Shown in pieces: positions 1 through 12,514 of a stretch of DNA of 64,000 nucleotides (position 1 is its first letter; every line of letters starts with the position of its first letter). The translations under genes were made by a program, and so were the position numbers. Location: contig JH720302.1 of the NCBI GenBank assembly GCA_000231825.2, positions 1,543,179-1,607,178 of the forward strand, in the 5' to 3' direction. The notes beneath the pieces are model-generated. The model searched no databases. It saw only the letters and a list, made by a program, of their open reading frames with translations, and had not been told where the DNA came from. This DNA comes from Tetrahymena elliotti 4EA (lineage: Eukaryota; Ciliophora; Oligohymenophorea; Hymenostomatida; Tetrahymenidae).

Positions 1-853
1 GCAGAATATATTATATTAGGTAAGATAATATCTTCTTATAGCTTATTTATAATAAAAGTTGTAATAAAAACCCTATTTAAATCCATTTTGATAGCATACT
101 CTTTTTCAGATCTCGTTAAATTCTACCAGCCTAGAGAATGAGTAGATTAATATGAAAAGTATTATGCTTTCTCTATTAAAATAAAATAATTATGGAGTCA
201 ATTACTTTCTAAATAGTTTCAAACAAAAGTTTCAACTCATTATTTAAAGAAGTTAATTTACCATATTAAACTTGATCATTCATGTAATTAAACTGTAGAG
301 GAAAAGAAGTGTATTGATCAAGGCAAGTCTAGTTTTATCCACATCCAGATTTAGATTTGCAAAAATCTTCTAACTCTAGACAACTTTGTAATAGAAAATT
401 TGCTTTGTCATATCCTTAACTATATCTCTCCATAATTTTATCATCCCAAGAAACTATTTTGGATTTATTTTGAATATAGAGTGCAAAGTGGAACAACCTT
501 AAATAATATTTATACCTAAATCTTCATAATTTATTTCACTCATGAGTTACTTAGTCAGAATGCCCATTCTCTGATTTAATGATGTGACTTTTTAATATTA
601 AAGAGTTAAAAATATTTTCTCTGAATAGCTCATGAAACCCAAATATTCATAATATCTCTATAGCACATAATCTTTAAGTTAATCCTTCCTAATAACAATA
701 AATATGAATGAAGTGATAAAATTATTAAACTTACAAATTAAATTGATAATAATAAAGCATCAGCAACCCAAGTAGCAGACAACCAAGTATCAAATCAATA
801 ATATATGGGATTAATACTTTAAAAAGTCTCTTTTTTTCTTCACTTATCTTCAT
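1..853 (-). CDS. Cache-type membrane receptor, copy A (3' end outside window)
   Basis: Minus-strand gene that starts at the ATG at 853 and runs off the left edge. The protein begins MKISEEKKRLFKV and continues into a hydrophobic segment (residues about 14-35), giving a short cytoplasmic N-terminus and one membrane helix. Intron 1 runs from 734 to 689 (GTAAGT to TTAG). A second intron of about 62 nt begins at the GTATAAAT near 522, and a short third intron lies near 166-200. The following exons encode an ectodomain stretch with a Cys pattern (CLELEDFC, SGCGQ). It is nearly identical to copy B at 6967-7850, whose downstream exons carry the Cache motif, so the same domain is expected beyond the edge. 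Family and introns are seen; receptor function is inferred. The ligand is unknown. Confidence 0.75.
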
Positions 854-1424
854 TCTTATTTAATTAAATAGTAAGTAGAACTTCCTAGCTTAATATTTGT
901 AATTTAATTTAGGAAAATTTAATAAATATATTAAGTTGATTCAATAAAAAATATTCAATAACCAATTTTCCAATAAAAAATACTAATGAATAAATAACTT
1001 TCAAATGTTTATTAATTTATTCTTAACTTTTACAAAATTAGTCTGAGAAATTTATTCATTTTTTGAAATTCAAAATAGCTCGAACATTTCAAAAAATTTT
1101 TACTGCAAATCAAATCTAAATAAATAACTTTTAATTTAATTACTTAATAATATCTGTAACATAAAAAATAATTTAGCTTTTCACATTGACATCAGAATAG
1201 AAGTAACACACTTTAAAGAGACCAACAATTTCCAACAACATATTATAATAGGTTTATTAATTTTATAAATAATCACTTTCTTTATTAAATATATCATATT
1301 TTTAATATTGAAAGTAAATTAAAATTTTTTCATTTATTCTATTATTATTTGTTCTAAGATTTAACTTATTATTTTTTATTTGGATTATATTATTAAAAAC
1401 TAAAATTTCTTCCATACCATTAAC
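854..1424. other. Intergenic, upstream of copy A
   Basis: About 570 bases of AT-rich DNA between the 3' end of fragment D and the start of copy A, partly alignable to 7851-8570. It should hold the copy A promoter, but I recognise no motif. It has no gene. Confidence 0.5.
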
Positions 1425-3600
1425 TCATTTGTATTTTATAAGGTATCCATTTATGTTATTTACATTATTTTACTTGAATTTTAAGAAATGATCTTGAGAA
1501 TAAACTAACTAATAATTATGTTTCCAACTTAATTGAATTTTTCTTTTTGTTGAGTTATTTATGAATATGCACATATTTATCTAAGAAAATAACTATTTAT
1601 TCATAAACCGTTTTGTTTTTTCAAAGAATATCTCAAAAAAATGTAATTATTCTATTTTTTGTAGTGATAAAATAATTTAATTAGGTAATAAAAAAATTAA
1701 TTTACCTTTTTACTGCTTTTCTGATATTTATTTTAAATATTACAAGTCTTATTTAATTTAATTCAATTTATCTACTTCTAATTTAATGTTTTCTATGTTT
1801 ATTATCTCATGAAGTAACTTAAGAGATTTATAAGATATGTAAGAATGATAAATTTAGATTCCTGAGTTGACAAAAAACAAAGTGATTTTTTATTTTAAAA
1901 CTAAAAACTTATTTTATTTTATCTTAAAAACGATGGTTTTAAAATCTTGATCATAGGTAGTTTGTTTTAGATATTTAAGATATGGTTCAATTGCTCTACT
2001 CTCTTTTTTAAAAGGTTGTTTTTTTATTTAACTTTCTATTACTATCATGAAGTTTAGAGTTCATTTTTGTATAAATTTCTTTTTCTTTAATTATTTTCAT
2101 TTATTACTCACTCTTTTAATTTTTTAATTCCAAATAAAAAGCAAAATAGATATTTTCCTTTTGGATTTTCCTAAATAAATTAAATTTATCTCTTTAAAAG
2201 TACATTTATCTTTAGATTTTATGTAAAAATAATGATGTTGGATTATGATAATTAGGAATATGTGATTTAATGATAATAAACATTCAATGTTAATTAATAG
2301 TAAAATGAATATAATGTTAAATAAAAATATGTATTTTTATGTATAAAATAAAGATCTTTTAAATGGAGTGTTGAGAATTAGTAATAGGGTTTAGATGTTA
2401 TTTAACAAAAAATAACCCAAATATTCTTTATTTACTCAAATATTGATCAAGGATTTTTTCTTTCATATAATAAATATTTCATTAATTCAAACTGATTCTC
2501 TTGATAAAAAATAAGCAAACTTTCTACGTCTTTTACTCCAAACTTATCTATTCCAGTCTATCTCTATTTTTGAATTTCTTCTATATTCAAAGCTTAAATT
2601 GTTATACTCTAGATGAAAATTCAAATCTTTTTGTTAAATACTTTATTCAATAGTCAATCATTTCTAATTTTTTGATTTAAATATCTTCTAATATTTCAAA
2701 GAGGACTTATTATTTTTTCACAATTTATAAGATTATTTAATCTGATTTATTAAAATCAAATCTTAGATATAGCTGTTTAATCAGATCTCCATCATTTTCT
2801 CTAAGTTAATTGAATTTCTCAATACCAGCTTGAATATCTGATTTAATACTTAATAAAGAAATAGTTTCTTTCTAGAATTGTTTAGTTAAGATAAAAGCAG
2901 GTTTAAAATATCTCCACTAGCAAAATACTCTTAAATGAAAGAAAGAAATCAATTAATAGCCTCAGATTAGGAGTATCATTATCTAATGTTTCTGATTAAA
3001 TAGATTGCATTTCAAAAATAGATTTTATTAAAATAGGTACTGCTAATTATTCATTTTTATAAGTACATAGGGTTTATTCGATAGATTATTCATTATAAAT
3101 CTGTTAATAAAAATTTATTTTATCAAGAAATTTATTTTTTTATTCAAAGGATAATAAAATAATTATTTATTAGCCATAAACACTAGTAATATGATATCCA
3201 TCTAACATAGATAGGTTAAATAAGCACTAAAACACAACTGTCATCATCACACATTAAATTCATTTAATTTTCTGATAATAAATTTAACATTTCTTTGTAT
3301 TTAAGAATTATGCTAAAATATATACTAAAATTGCTTAGCTAATTCTTTCCGAGACTAGCTTTGCGTATTAATCATTATGTAATTATTCTACAATAAAGAG
3401 TCTCTTACCACAATTTTAGATCAATATTTTATTAGTCAGTATCCACATACAGTCTTTTTGCTAATTTAAGTTAAATTATTTAAAATTTAAAGGTTTTCAG
3501 AAATCATATTGGTTTTTACTATTTTTTGTCTTTTTTATTAATTTGGTATTTCTTTAATTATTTTTGTTGAGGTTATGAGCAAATTATTAGGTCTATCATA
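1425..3600 (-). pseudogene. Diverged receptor-family fragment D
   Basis: Between copies A and B the minus strand carries another family 3' end. Around 1711-1870 it encodes a stretch containing YISYKSLKLLHEI, then an intron at the same place as in B and C, then QLHFFEIFFEKTK. The matching codons in copy C end at a TGA after NQKQ. Here that stop is lost and the frame runs on to a TGA at 1427-1425. Further upstream, protein-like stretches (for example YFKPAFILTKQF near 2,900, interrupted by TGA) do not align clearly with B or C, and I find no Cache exon or start codon. The space to the next gene is too short for a full member. It is probably truncated or degenerate, but could be a diverged short gene. 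The upstream limit is approximate. Confidence 0.4.
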
Positions 3601-3997
3601 TCTTACAATCTATTATTTGATTGGATAATAAAATTGATCAAACAATAATTAGATTTTAGTAATAACTTTGATTGGATAGAATAATTTGATTATTTTACTT
3701 ATTACAATCTAAATTCTTGGAATAAGCAAAGATATTGGCATTTAATAAATCATCATTATTTTTGAAAAACTGGTAGGTATTATCAATTTTTATTTATAAT
3801 TCAACAATTAATTATCATCCTTTAAAAGATTTGATAACTAAATTGAAATCTAAACCCTCTCTAAAATAAATGAAGTTTTTTTTAAGTTTATTAAAATTCA
3901 TAAATAATTCCACGAAAGAAAATCAATCTAACCATTAAATTAATTTATTAAAATATAAAATATAAATTAAATATTAAAGATTTAAATTAAAAATATT
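3601..3997. other. Gene-free stretch between D and copy B
   Basis: AT-rich DNA 3' of copy B. I see no conserved coding pattern, repeat or RNA gene. The left limit is approximate because the 5' end of D is unknown. Confidence 0.4.
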
Positions 3998-6900
3998 TCA
4001 TTAAAAAATTATTGGTTTTTTTAAATTAAATTATTGATTCTAGTCTGCATAAAATATTTCAAAAAAATTTAATTCATCTTTATTTTAAAAAAAAAGTTAC
4101 TTTAGTTTGGAAAATAATTAATAAATTTACTTTCAAATTTGTCTTTATTTATGTCTTTGAAATGGAAAATATCTTTGTTTAATTTTTCAAGTTGCTATTT
4201 ACTAAATGGTATGTTTTCATGGCTAATTATCTTTTCAAGCAATTTGAGTGATTTATGAGCTGCATAAGGATCATATAGAGCTTTCACATTAAAATCAATA
4301 TTCTTAAAAGATTTTGGATTAAGGTATTTCAATCTGTTGAATTGAAAATTTAGACTTTTTAGAGTCTGCTTTAAAGATTTTTAAAAATTTGATTTCCTAA
4401 AATAAAATAAACCTCTGAAGTAATAATATTGTTATTTGAGAATATTTTATAAATTTTTATCTGTACTCTGCAAATCATAATTTACAAAAAGCAAATCTTT
4501 TATATAAATAAATAGTTCACTAATAACAGTGTGTCTTTCTTCATTTTTATTCATTAAATATATTTTTATCAAAAGCAGTAAACTTAAAGATTGATATAAA
4601 TAGAGTTTATTTTTTTCAAGTAAGGTAACAGCATCTGATTAAGAAAGTAGTTGAAATATAGTATTCCCTTCATAAATTAAATCTTTTGCTTAAATAATTT
4701 ATGTTTTTATGTATTCCTTTGAATAAACAGGAATTTATTCTTCAAAGTTTTCACTTTGAGTTGCAAAATACAGTTTGTCCTTATATTTATTTGAATAAAA
4801 AAATGTATCTTTAGTAAAAGTTGATTGATTAGAAAGGAGTGGATGATTTTATTTATTAGACTCTAATTTTATATGTGCCAATGATTATTACAGAAAACTA
4901 TTTTCATTTTTATTGGAGAACTCTTTTTCAAGATTTTTAGAATAATGATATAATAAATTTGCTAATTAATATTTTCTGCTTGCACATATTTTAAGAAAAT
5001 TTATTTAGCGGATATCTTCACTTAAAACCTTTATTGATTAATTAAAATTAATATTTCTATTTTCAATTAATGGCTAAACAGTTTCTACTAGCATTTAAGT
5101 ACTCATCCTATTTGATAAATTCATAAATTATAATCCTTGTATAAAGTTTTTCTGAAACATGTTTATGACAGAAATATTATTTAAGCTTTTTTTTAAAAAA
5201 AAACTAAGAATTAAATAACTTTATAATAAATAATTTACCACATACCAATTCCTGTTAGATGAGAAAATGCTTAAAATGTTATTAATTATTTAAAAAGAGT
5301 TTTTTCAATTTCAAAAAGAGATTATTCTGATTCTTTTTCTTAAAATTTTTACTAAACTTTTTCTTATACTTTCAAAACTACATCATTGATAGCTACAATT
5401 AAATTCTTAAGCTCATAGGATGTTTTTAGTTCCTTTTTATCAATTTTTTGGTAAAATACATGTATACTTTTTTTAAAAGAATATTTATCACTCACTAAAA
5501 AATATTAAAATAAAAACTAATACCTATCACTGTCTGCATTTTATATAAATTATGTTAATATCTTAATAGGAATTTCGAAATTGAATGTTAAAAAACTCTT
5601 TGTAAGGAAGTAAAAAAACACTAAAGTAACTACTACCAAAACACAATATATTATAAAAATAGTCTTCACCATAACAATAGCTGTTTAATCTACTTAATAT
5701 GTATCTTCATCTATTTTATTAAGTGAAAAAGCTTTTACATAATAAGCATTCATTATACTAACTTGTTCACTAATAGTCCCAAAACATGTAAAAATAGGTG
5801 CAAATATTGTTAAATATTAAGTATTGTTTTTTGTGATAATTCTTATTTTGCTAAATGATTACCTCATTTAGTTTGAGCAATTTTTATAAATTTTGAATGT
5901 TTCATTCAAAAAGGCTGTTTAATTTTAAAATTATAAAATATCTTGTAATTTATTCAATGATTGTGAAAACTCAACCTCATACACTGTTTCTAGAGCAGCT
6001 ATTTATTATATTTAATAAATTTAATTTTTCTCTATGTAAAAATAAAGTGATCTTAATAATAATTTATTATTTTAATTTTGTGATAAATACTATGTATTCT
6101 CATACATTAAGGTACTTTTCAAAACAAATTTTTTTTACAATTTTTTGTTTTTAATTCTTTTTTTGAAAATATTCCTTAATTAACGAAGTCCTTAATCTAT
6201 GAGAATTCAGGGTATATAAAGTATTTGAGTAATAGTAATTATTATACTGATGTTCATATTAGGATGAGCAATCACTTATGGTGTAAATTATGTGGATTTA
6301 GAGGAAGGATTATTGGAAATTAAATAAGAATATTCAATATTATCTTATGAATTTTGTTTATATCTATCAAGGATAAGAGATAAATCGATATCAATAGCAA
6401 TTACTGCATCTTAATCTTAATCATATTCATCAAATATAGATTTTATTTTTTGATTGGGTAAAACTACTTTGAATGTAATTGTTGTACCAACTGTGTATTG
6501 GTTTAGATTAATATAGGGCTACCCTAAAGAACTAAATTATTAAAATAAAAATTTTTTTAAATTGTTTTAAATAGATAGATAGATAGAATAACAAGTTTTA
6601 CAGGTAAATTTAATTTTTTGATTAAGTGTACCAAGGCCTACACCTCCAATCAACTGAAAATAATCTCTTATCGTTAAAATAAGGACATGAAGTGCATTTA
6701 TTATTACTATTTCCACATGGTCTTCCAAATGAATCCTAGTACTAAAATCCATGAAATTGATCTGGGCTTGTATATTTAAATTAAGGGTATTAGCCATTTA
6801 CCTTTTCACATGTAAATGGTCCTCCCAAAGATGGTTTATTCATGGTAGGAAACAATTACAAAAAATTTCTAATAGTAATTAAAAATGTTAATTTAAATAG

Positions 6901-7850
6901 TTTTTACGAGCAAATTGAAGTACTTACATAGAGAAGATTTAGTAATACATTCCATCTGATTATCTAGCAGAATATATTATATTAGGTAAGATAATATCTT
7001 CTTATAGCTTATTTATAATAAAAGTTGTAATAAAAACCCTATTTAAATCCATTTTGATAGCATATTCTTTTTCAGATATAGTTAAATTCTACCAGCCAAG
7101 AGAATGAGTAGATTAATATGAAGAATATTAAGATTTCTCTTTTAAAATAAAATAATTATATAATCAATTACTTTTTAAATCATCTCAAAAAAGAATAATT
7201 TATTAAATTGATCTTTTACTAAAGAATGTCAACTTGCCTATTTAAAGAATTTAATTTACCATATTAAACTTGATCATTCATGTAATTAAATTGTAGAGGA
7301 AAATAAGTGTATTGATCAAGGCAAGTCAAGTTTTATCCACATCCAGATTTAGATTTGCAAAAATCTTCTAACTCTAGACAACTTTCTAATAAGAAATTAG
7401 CTTTGTCATATCCTTAACTATATCTCTCCCTAACCTTATCATCCCAAGAAACTATTTTCGAGTTAATTATAATATAAAGCGCAAAGTACAAAACTTTAAA
7501 TAATATTTATACCTAAATCATCATAACTATATTCACTCATAAGTGACTTAGTCAGAATACCCATTCTCAAATTTAATGATGTGACTTTTTAATACTAAAG
7601 AGTTAAAAATATTTTCTCTGAATAGCTCATGAAACCCAAATATTCATAATATCTCTGTAGCACATAATCTTTAAGTTAATCCTTCCTAATAACAATAAAT
7701 ATGAAGGAATTGATAAAATTATTAAATTTACAAATAAAATTGATAATAATAAAGCATCAGTAATCCAAGTAGCAGACAACCAAGTATCAAATCAATAACA
7801 TATGGGATTAATACTTTAAAAAGTCTATTTTTTTCTTCACTTATTTTCAT
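3998..7850 (-). CDS. Cache-type membrane receptor with HAMP-like linker and helical tail, copy B
   Basis: The multi-exon gene runs from ATG 7850 to TGA 4000-3998. Order in the protein: N-terminal helix (MKISEEKNRLFKV then hydrophobic), a Cys-bearing ectodomain (CLELEDFC, SGCGQN), a Cache-like exon around 6600-6860 with GGPFTCEK, RPCGNS, CTSCPYF and RCRPWYT, a second membrane segment around 5590-5660, the HAMP-like FEIPIKILTQFIQ, then a long Lys/Gln/Leu-rich cytoplasmic tail (4.0-5.4 kb) ending ELNFFEIFYADQ. The R-x-RPWY signature is typical of dCache sensor domains, and TM-Cache-TM-HAMP is the layout of chemosensory receptors. No kinase or cyclase domain is seen, so the output is unknown. The final intron (GTAAATTT to AAAG) sits exactly where copies C and D have one. 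An in-frame TGA at 7182-7180, absent from copy A, lies in a short insertion and needs an alternative splice, or else marks a broken allele. Confidence 0.7.
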
Positions 7851-8870
7851 TCTTATTTAATTAAATAGTAAGTAGGACTTTCTATCTTAATACTGGTAAT
7901 TTAAAAATTTAATAAATTTACTATGTTGATTAATACTCATATTAAAATAAAAATACAAAATAATAAATAATTTTTGAGCACTTATTAATGCAAAAATGTA
8001 TTTAGTATTTTAAAATAAAAAATAACTCTTATTTGACAAGTCAAAAAAATTATTGCTAATCAAATGTAAAAACATAACATTTAATTTTATAATAATTAAA
8101 TTTTAAGGAACAGAAAAAATAATGTTTAAATCATAAAAAGTGGTTTCAGTAAATTTTAAAAATTTTTTATAAAACTGAAGACAATATCCAACAACAGAAA
8201 AAATAAATATACTAATATAAAATAATTAATTAAAAACAATCCTAGTTATTGGAAAAAAAAATTTTTTTGTCATTTGCAATTATATTATTTGTTCTAAAAT
8301 TTAATTTAATATTTTTTATTTTGATTATATTATTATCATCAAACTATCTTAGATATAATTAACTAATTTGAATATTATCTAATAAGGTATTAAATTTGTA
8401 ATATGAGTTGCTTTCTTTATTAACATTATATTTACTATTATTTGTATTAGGTAACTTAAATTTTATGGTCTTTAGAAAATTAAACTAACTAATAATTAAT
8501 TATTCTGTTATATTTACTTTTTCTTTTTGTTGAAATTATTTAAGAGTTTGCAAATGCCTGTCTCAGAAAATCATTATTTCTGATTAGATCTTTTTGTTTT
8601 TTCAAAGAATATCTCAAAAAAATGTAATTCTTCTATTTTTGATATATGATAAAATAATTTAAGTTATGTCAATAAAAAAATTAATTTACCTTTTTACTGC
8701 TTTTGTGATATTTATTTTAAATATTATATATCTTATTTGATTTAATTGAATTCATTTGCTTCTAGTATAATGTTTTCTATATTTATTATTTCACTAAGCA
8801 ATTTAAGAGATTTATAAGATATGTAGGAATCATAAATTTAGATTTCTGAGTTGACAGAAAAAACAAACCT
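6967..8870. repeat. Segmental duplication, right copy
   Basis: Partner of 1-1870, same orientation, about 7 kb away. It spans the last exons of copy C, the intergenic DNA and the 5' half of copy B. The low divergence of the coding part points to a recent tandem duplication or gene conversion. Confidence 0.85.
7851..8570. other. Intergenic between copies C and B
   Basis: About 720 bases of AT-rich DNA, alignable in part to 854-1424. It is the presumed promoter of copy B and the 3' flank of copy C. No gene is seen. Confidence 0.5.
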
Positions 8871-11800
8871 ATTCCTTACCTTAATTTTGGTAAGTTGTTA
8901 TTTAAAATTTAAACTTTTGATAATCTGGTAAATAGATTTTTTATATTTAAATTTCTTAAAATAAAACAGTGCTTTATAGTAGTAATATTTCTACTTAAAA
9001 ATAATTTATAAATATTAGCAGTCTCTAGATAGAATCAAGTATTATTGAAATACTATTTTTCTTATTTAAATAAATAATTCTTTGACTATTGCATGTTTGA
9101 TATTATTTTCTTCTAACAGTTAAAATTGTAATGACAGGAAAAAAAATAAAGCTTGATAAATCAAGAATTTATTCCTTTCTAATTAACTAATAGATTAACA
9201 AATAGAAAGTATAGAGAAAATATCATTTCCCTATTTAATGATCTATCTGGATAATTGGATTAAAGCTAATTTTCCTTCACCAAATAAATTTAATTAGTCA
9301 TCAAATCTGCTTATTTCATTAATATCTTCAAAATCCTCAAAATAGTTTTTATTTAATACCAATGATTCTCTTGTTTAGATACTATTTTTAGAAATGTTTG
9401 TTTGACTTGGTTCATAAAAAGTTTAACGATTAACAAAATTCTAACTCTAAAATACAGTTAAAGGACTTAACATTTATAATTTAGGACTCTTTAAAGGTTA
9501 TTTAAAAGATTTTTTTAAATAGAAATATATTATGTTTGCTAATTAATATTTCCTACAAGAGTATATTTTGAAAAAGTTTATTATTTCTTCTGATTATGGC
9601 TATGAAACAATCTAATCTACTGCTTGAAATATACTGAAATTATTCTATTTCATTGCATCGTCAGTAGTCTCTACAAAAATTTGATCACTGATGCGATTAG
9701 CAAGGTTGATAAAATAAAAGGCCTTTTTGTAATTTTTTTAAAGCATGTATAATACAGATAAATTGTTTAAGCTTTATTTTAAAAAACCAGTTAATTATTT
9801 AAATATGTATTTTAATATAAAATAAAAATTAATAGTTGGGTATAAAAAGCATATTTTGACAAATTTGGTTTATTTTTTTTTCATTAATGTTTTCATTTTT
9901 ATTTAAAATATGATTTACTTTAAAAGTTAAACCCTGCTTAAAAATGGTAAAAAAAAAATATAAATCATGAAAATAAATAATATACCACATCCCTAATCCT
10001 GTCTTATGCGAAAATGTATTAAATGTATTTATAGATTTATAGTATCTCTTTTCGATTTAGCTGAAATTGTCTTCATTCTTTAACAATTTTTTGTCAATTT
10101 TTTCTTAAAATTTTAAGATAACTTTATTGATGGTAATGATCAAGTTTTTCAGCTCTAAAGAAGTTTTTAATTCACCTCTTTAAATTTTTCTATTTAGGAT
10201 ATAAATACTTTTTTTTTAAAAATAAATAAAATATTAACTCAACAGTAAAGCAAGAAATACAGAAATACCTTTCGCAGTCAGCATCTTAAATCACTCTACT
10301 TACTATGGAAATAGGAATTTCAAAGTTATGTCTCAGAAATTATCTAAACAGTAGTAAAAATATCATGCTTATAAACAAAGTTGATACAACAACTAATATA
10401 ATTAGTGTTTTCAACATTATTTCCATCATCTAAGATACTCCTAATATTGATTAATCCCTCTTTTTATATGAAATTGATTTAACATAATACCCAATTTTAT
10501 TATTGTATTATTCTTTTAAGTTTCCATAACAAACATAAATAGGTGTAAATCTTGTTAAATATTATTATCCATTTTTAATTATTGTTTTTAATTAGCTATC
10601 ATTCTTTTTGAATAGCTATTCACAAGAATCTCCTACTTGAAATAAACTATTTAAAAAACTAGTCTGATTTGCATAATTATTCTTTTCATACTCCTTGTTT
10701 TATGAGTCTTGGAATTCAACATCATAAATATTTTATTCTGCCTCTATTTTATCAGTAAAAGTTTAAATAATTATTTGGAAATTTATTTAAAAGTTAAATT
10801 AATTGTGTTTAGTGCTTTTACTAAAGCTTTTCAAAATATTTGCAGAATTTAATGTTTTTGGGTGGTTTTATTTAATTAATTTTGTAATTTTAAAGAAATT
10901 ATTTGTAACTTTTATTAATGAAAAGAAGATAAAATAATGTATAACTCGAAAAATTTTTTTTCTTTTTGAATAGATGAAATGTTTTACTAATATTCATTTT
11001 AGGATGTGCCATTATTAAGGGTGTATAATTTGTTTCAGTTTTACTTGGGTTAGTGGAAACCAGATAAGAGTACTCTTCATCTTCATGGTTTTTCAAAAAT
11101 CTAGTTTATATGTTTTGCAGGTTTAAGTCCATAGCCTAAACAGCATTCTATTATAAATCAATCTCATCTTTTATTGAATTTGAGCTATTTTGAGGTTTTA
11201 CAACTTTAAAAGTAGAAGTTAAAGCAACGGTTTGAATTCCAAAATCAATATAAGGTTAGGAAAGTTATCTATTTAAGTTAATATTTACTATTAATTTTTT
11301 TTTTTTTGAAATACTTACATGTAAAATGAACTGTTTGCTTCTGTATACCAAGGCCTACATCTCCAGTCTAGAGGTAAAAGCCTTTTTTCATTGAAATAAG
11401 AACAAGAGCAAGGGGAAGTAACATTACCACAAGATTCAACTTTTTAATTTTAATAAATGAAACCATTGAATTAATCTGGACTGGAGAAGACATATTCAGG
11501 ATAGTGTCCATTAATTTTTTTACAAGTAAAAGGTCCTCCATAATATGTATTATTCCATAGACTAAATACCAATAGATAATTTCTTTTTTTAGGAAGGAAA
11601 TATATTTAAAATGAAATGAAATGGAATGATTTACTCTGAAAATGTTTGGTAATATAAGCCATCTTCTTATCTTGCTGTGTATATTCGAACTGATTAGATT
11701 ATATCTTTACTTTGATTCAAGATATAAGAGTACCATAATGTTTGTTAAAGATTCATTTTAATCAAATATTCTTTTTAGGATTTTGTTAGGCTGTCCCAAT

Positions 11801-12514
11801 CTATTTGCATAGAGTTTGACCAACTAGCAAATTAAGCTTTAACTTGATGGAATTAATAGAAATTATTAAATATTTTCACAAATAAATCAATAAAAATACC
11901 ATATTAAATATTGTCATATAGATAATTTTATTATAGCAAATAGTTGTTGAAGTTATTTTAACAAATTTAATCTTATCCACAAAGCTCCATAGGCTAGCAG
12001 TCTTTAAGCTAAAACTAATTTTATAATAAAAAATTAGCTTTATTCTAATTTTATGAGAACCTATCTGTGCTTTTATCATCCCATGCAACTGCGATAAATA
12101 CAAAAATCATTTAAATAATTTGCAAATTTAAGATAATATACCAGCATCATTAAATTGAATATCACCATTTAATAATTTATTATTAAGAATACCAAATGTC
12201 TGAGTGTAAGAGGATATTTTTTGAAAGGAAAATGTTATAAGTATTTTTTCTGACAAACTCATGAAATCTAAATACTCATTATATCTATTTAGGATCAAAT
12301 TTTAAAGGTTATTCTTTCTTTTTTATATTATGTTAAGTAGAATTAATTATTTAGCATAACTGTAAAAATATTAATTTTAGTACGCTTTCAGTTAATAATA
12401 AAAGATAATCGTGATCCCCATAACCAGATACCCTAAAATAACTGATATTATGTATGGGATGAATAATTTTAAGAGTCTTTTTTACTTTTCATTTAAAACT
12501 CTATGTTTACCCAT
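8571..12514 (-). CDS. Cache-type membrane receptor, copy C
   Basis: The gene starts at ATG 12514 (MGKHRVLNEKQKRLLKL then a membrane helix) and ends at TGA 8573-8571 after FFEKTKRSNQKQ. It is clearly homologous to A and B but more diverged. The ectodomain exon near 11,345-11,560 reads YGGPFTCKK, ESCGN, CSCSYF and RCRPWYTEANSSF. The next exon (about 10,900-11,270) continues the Cache fold with PYIDFGIQTVALT, then a large extracellular stretch. A second membrane segment lies at about 10,350-10,420, followed by FEIPISIVSRVIQDAD as the HAMP-like linker. The tail is helical and alignable with copy B. Introns fall at the same places as in B. I did not verify every exon joint. The family call is firm; ligand and output are unknown. 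Confidence 0.75.

Larger units (their letters stand above)
1..1870. repeat. Segmental duplication, left copy
   Basis: This segment matches 6967-8870 in order and orientation. Window base 1 corresponds to 6967, the copy A start codon at 853 corresponds to 7850, and the 3'-coding block near 1711-1870 corresponds to about 8691-8870. Identity is very high over the coding part (the first 130 bases differ at few positions) and lower between genes. The unit contains the last exons of one receptor gene, the intergenic DNA and the 5' half of the next gene. The left boundary lies outside the window. Confidence 0.85.

Noticed and set aside
5897..6154. Plus-strand 85-codon frame
   Set aside because: Hydrophobic AT-rich chance frame within the span of receptor copy B, with no coding support.
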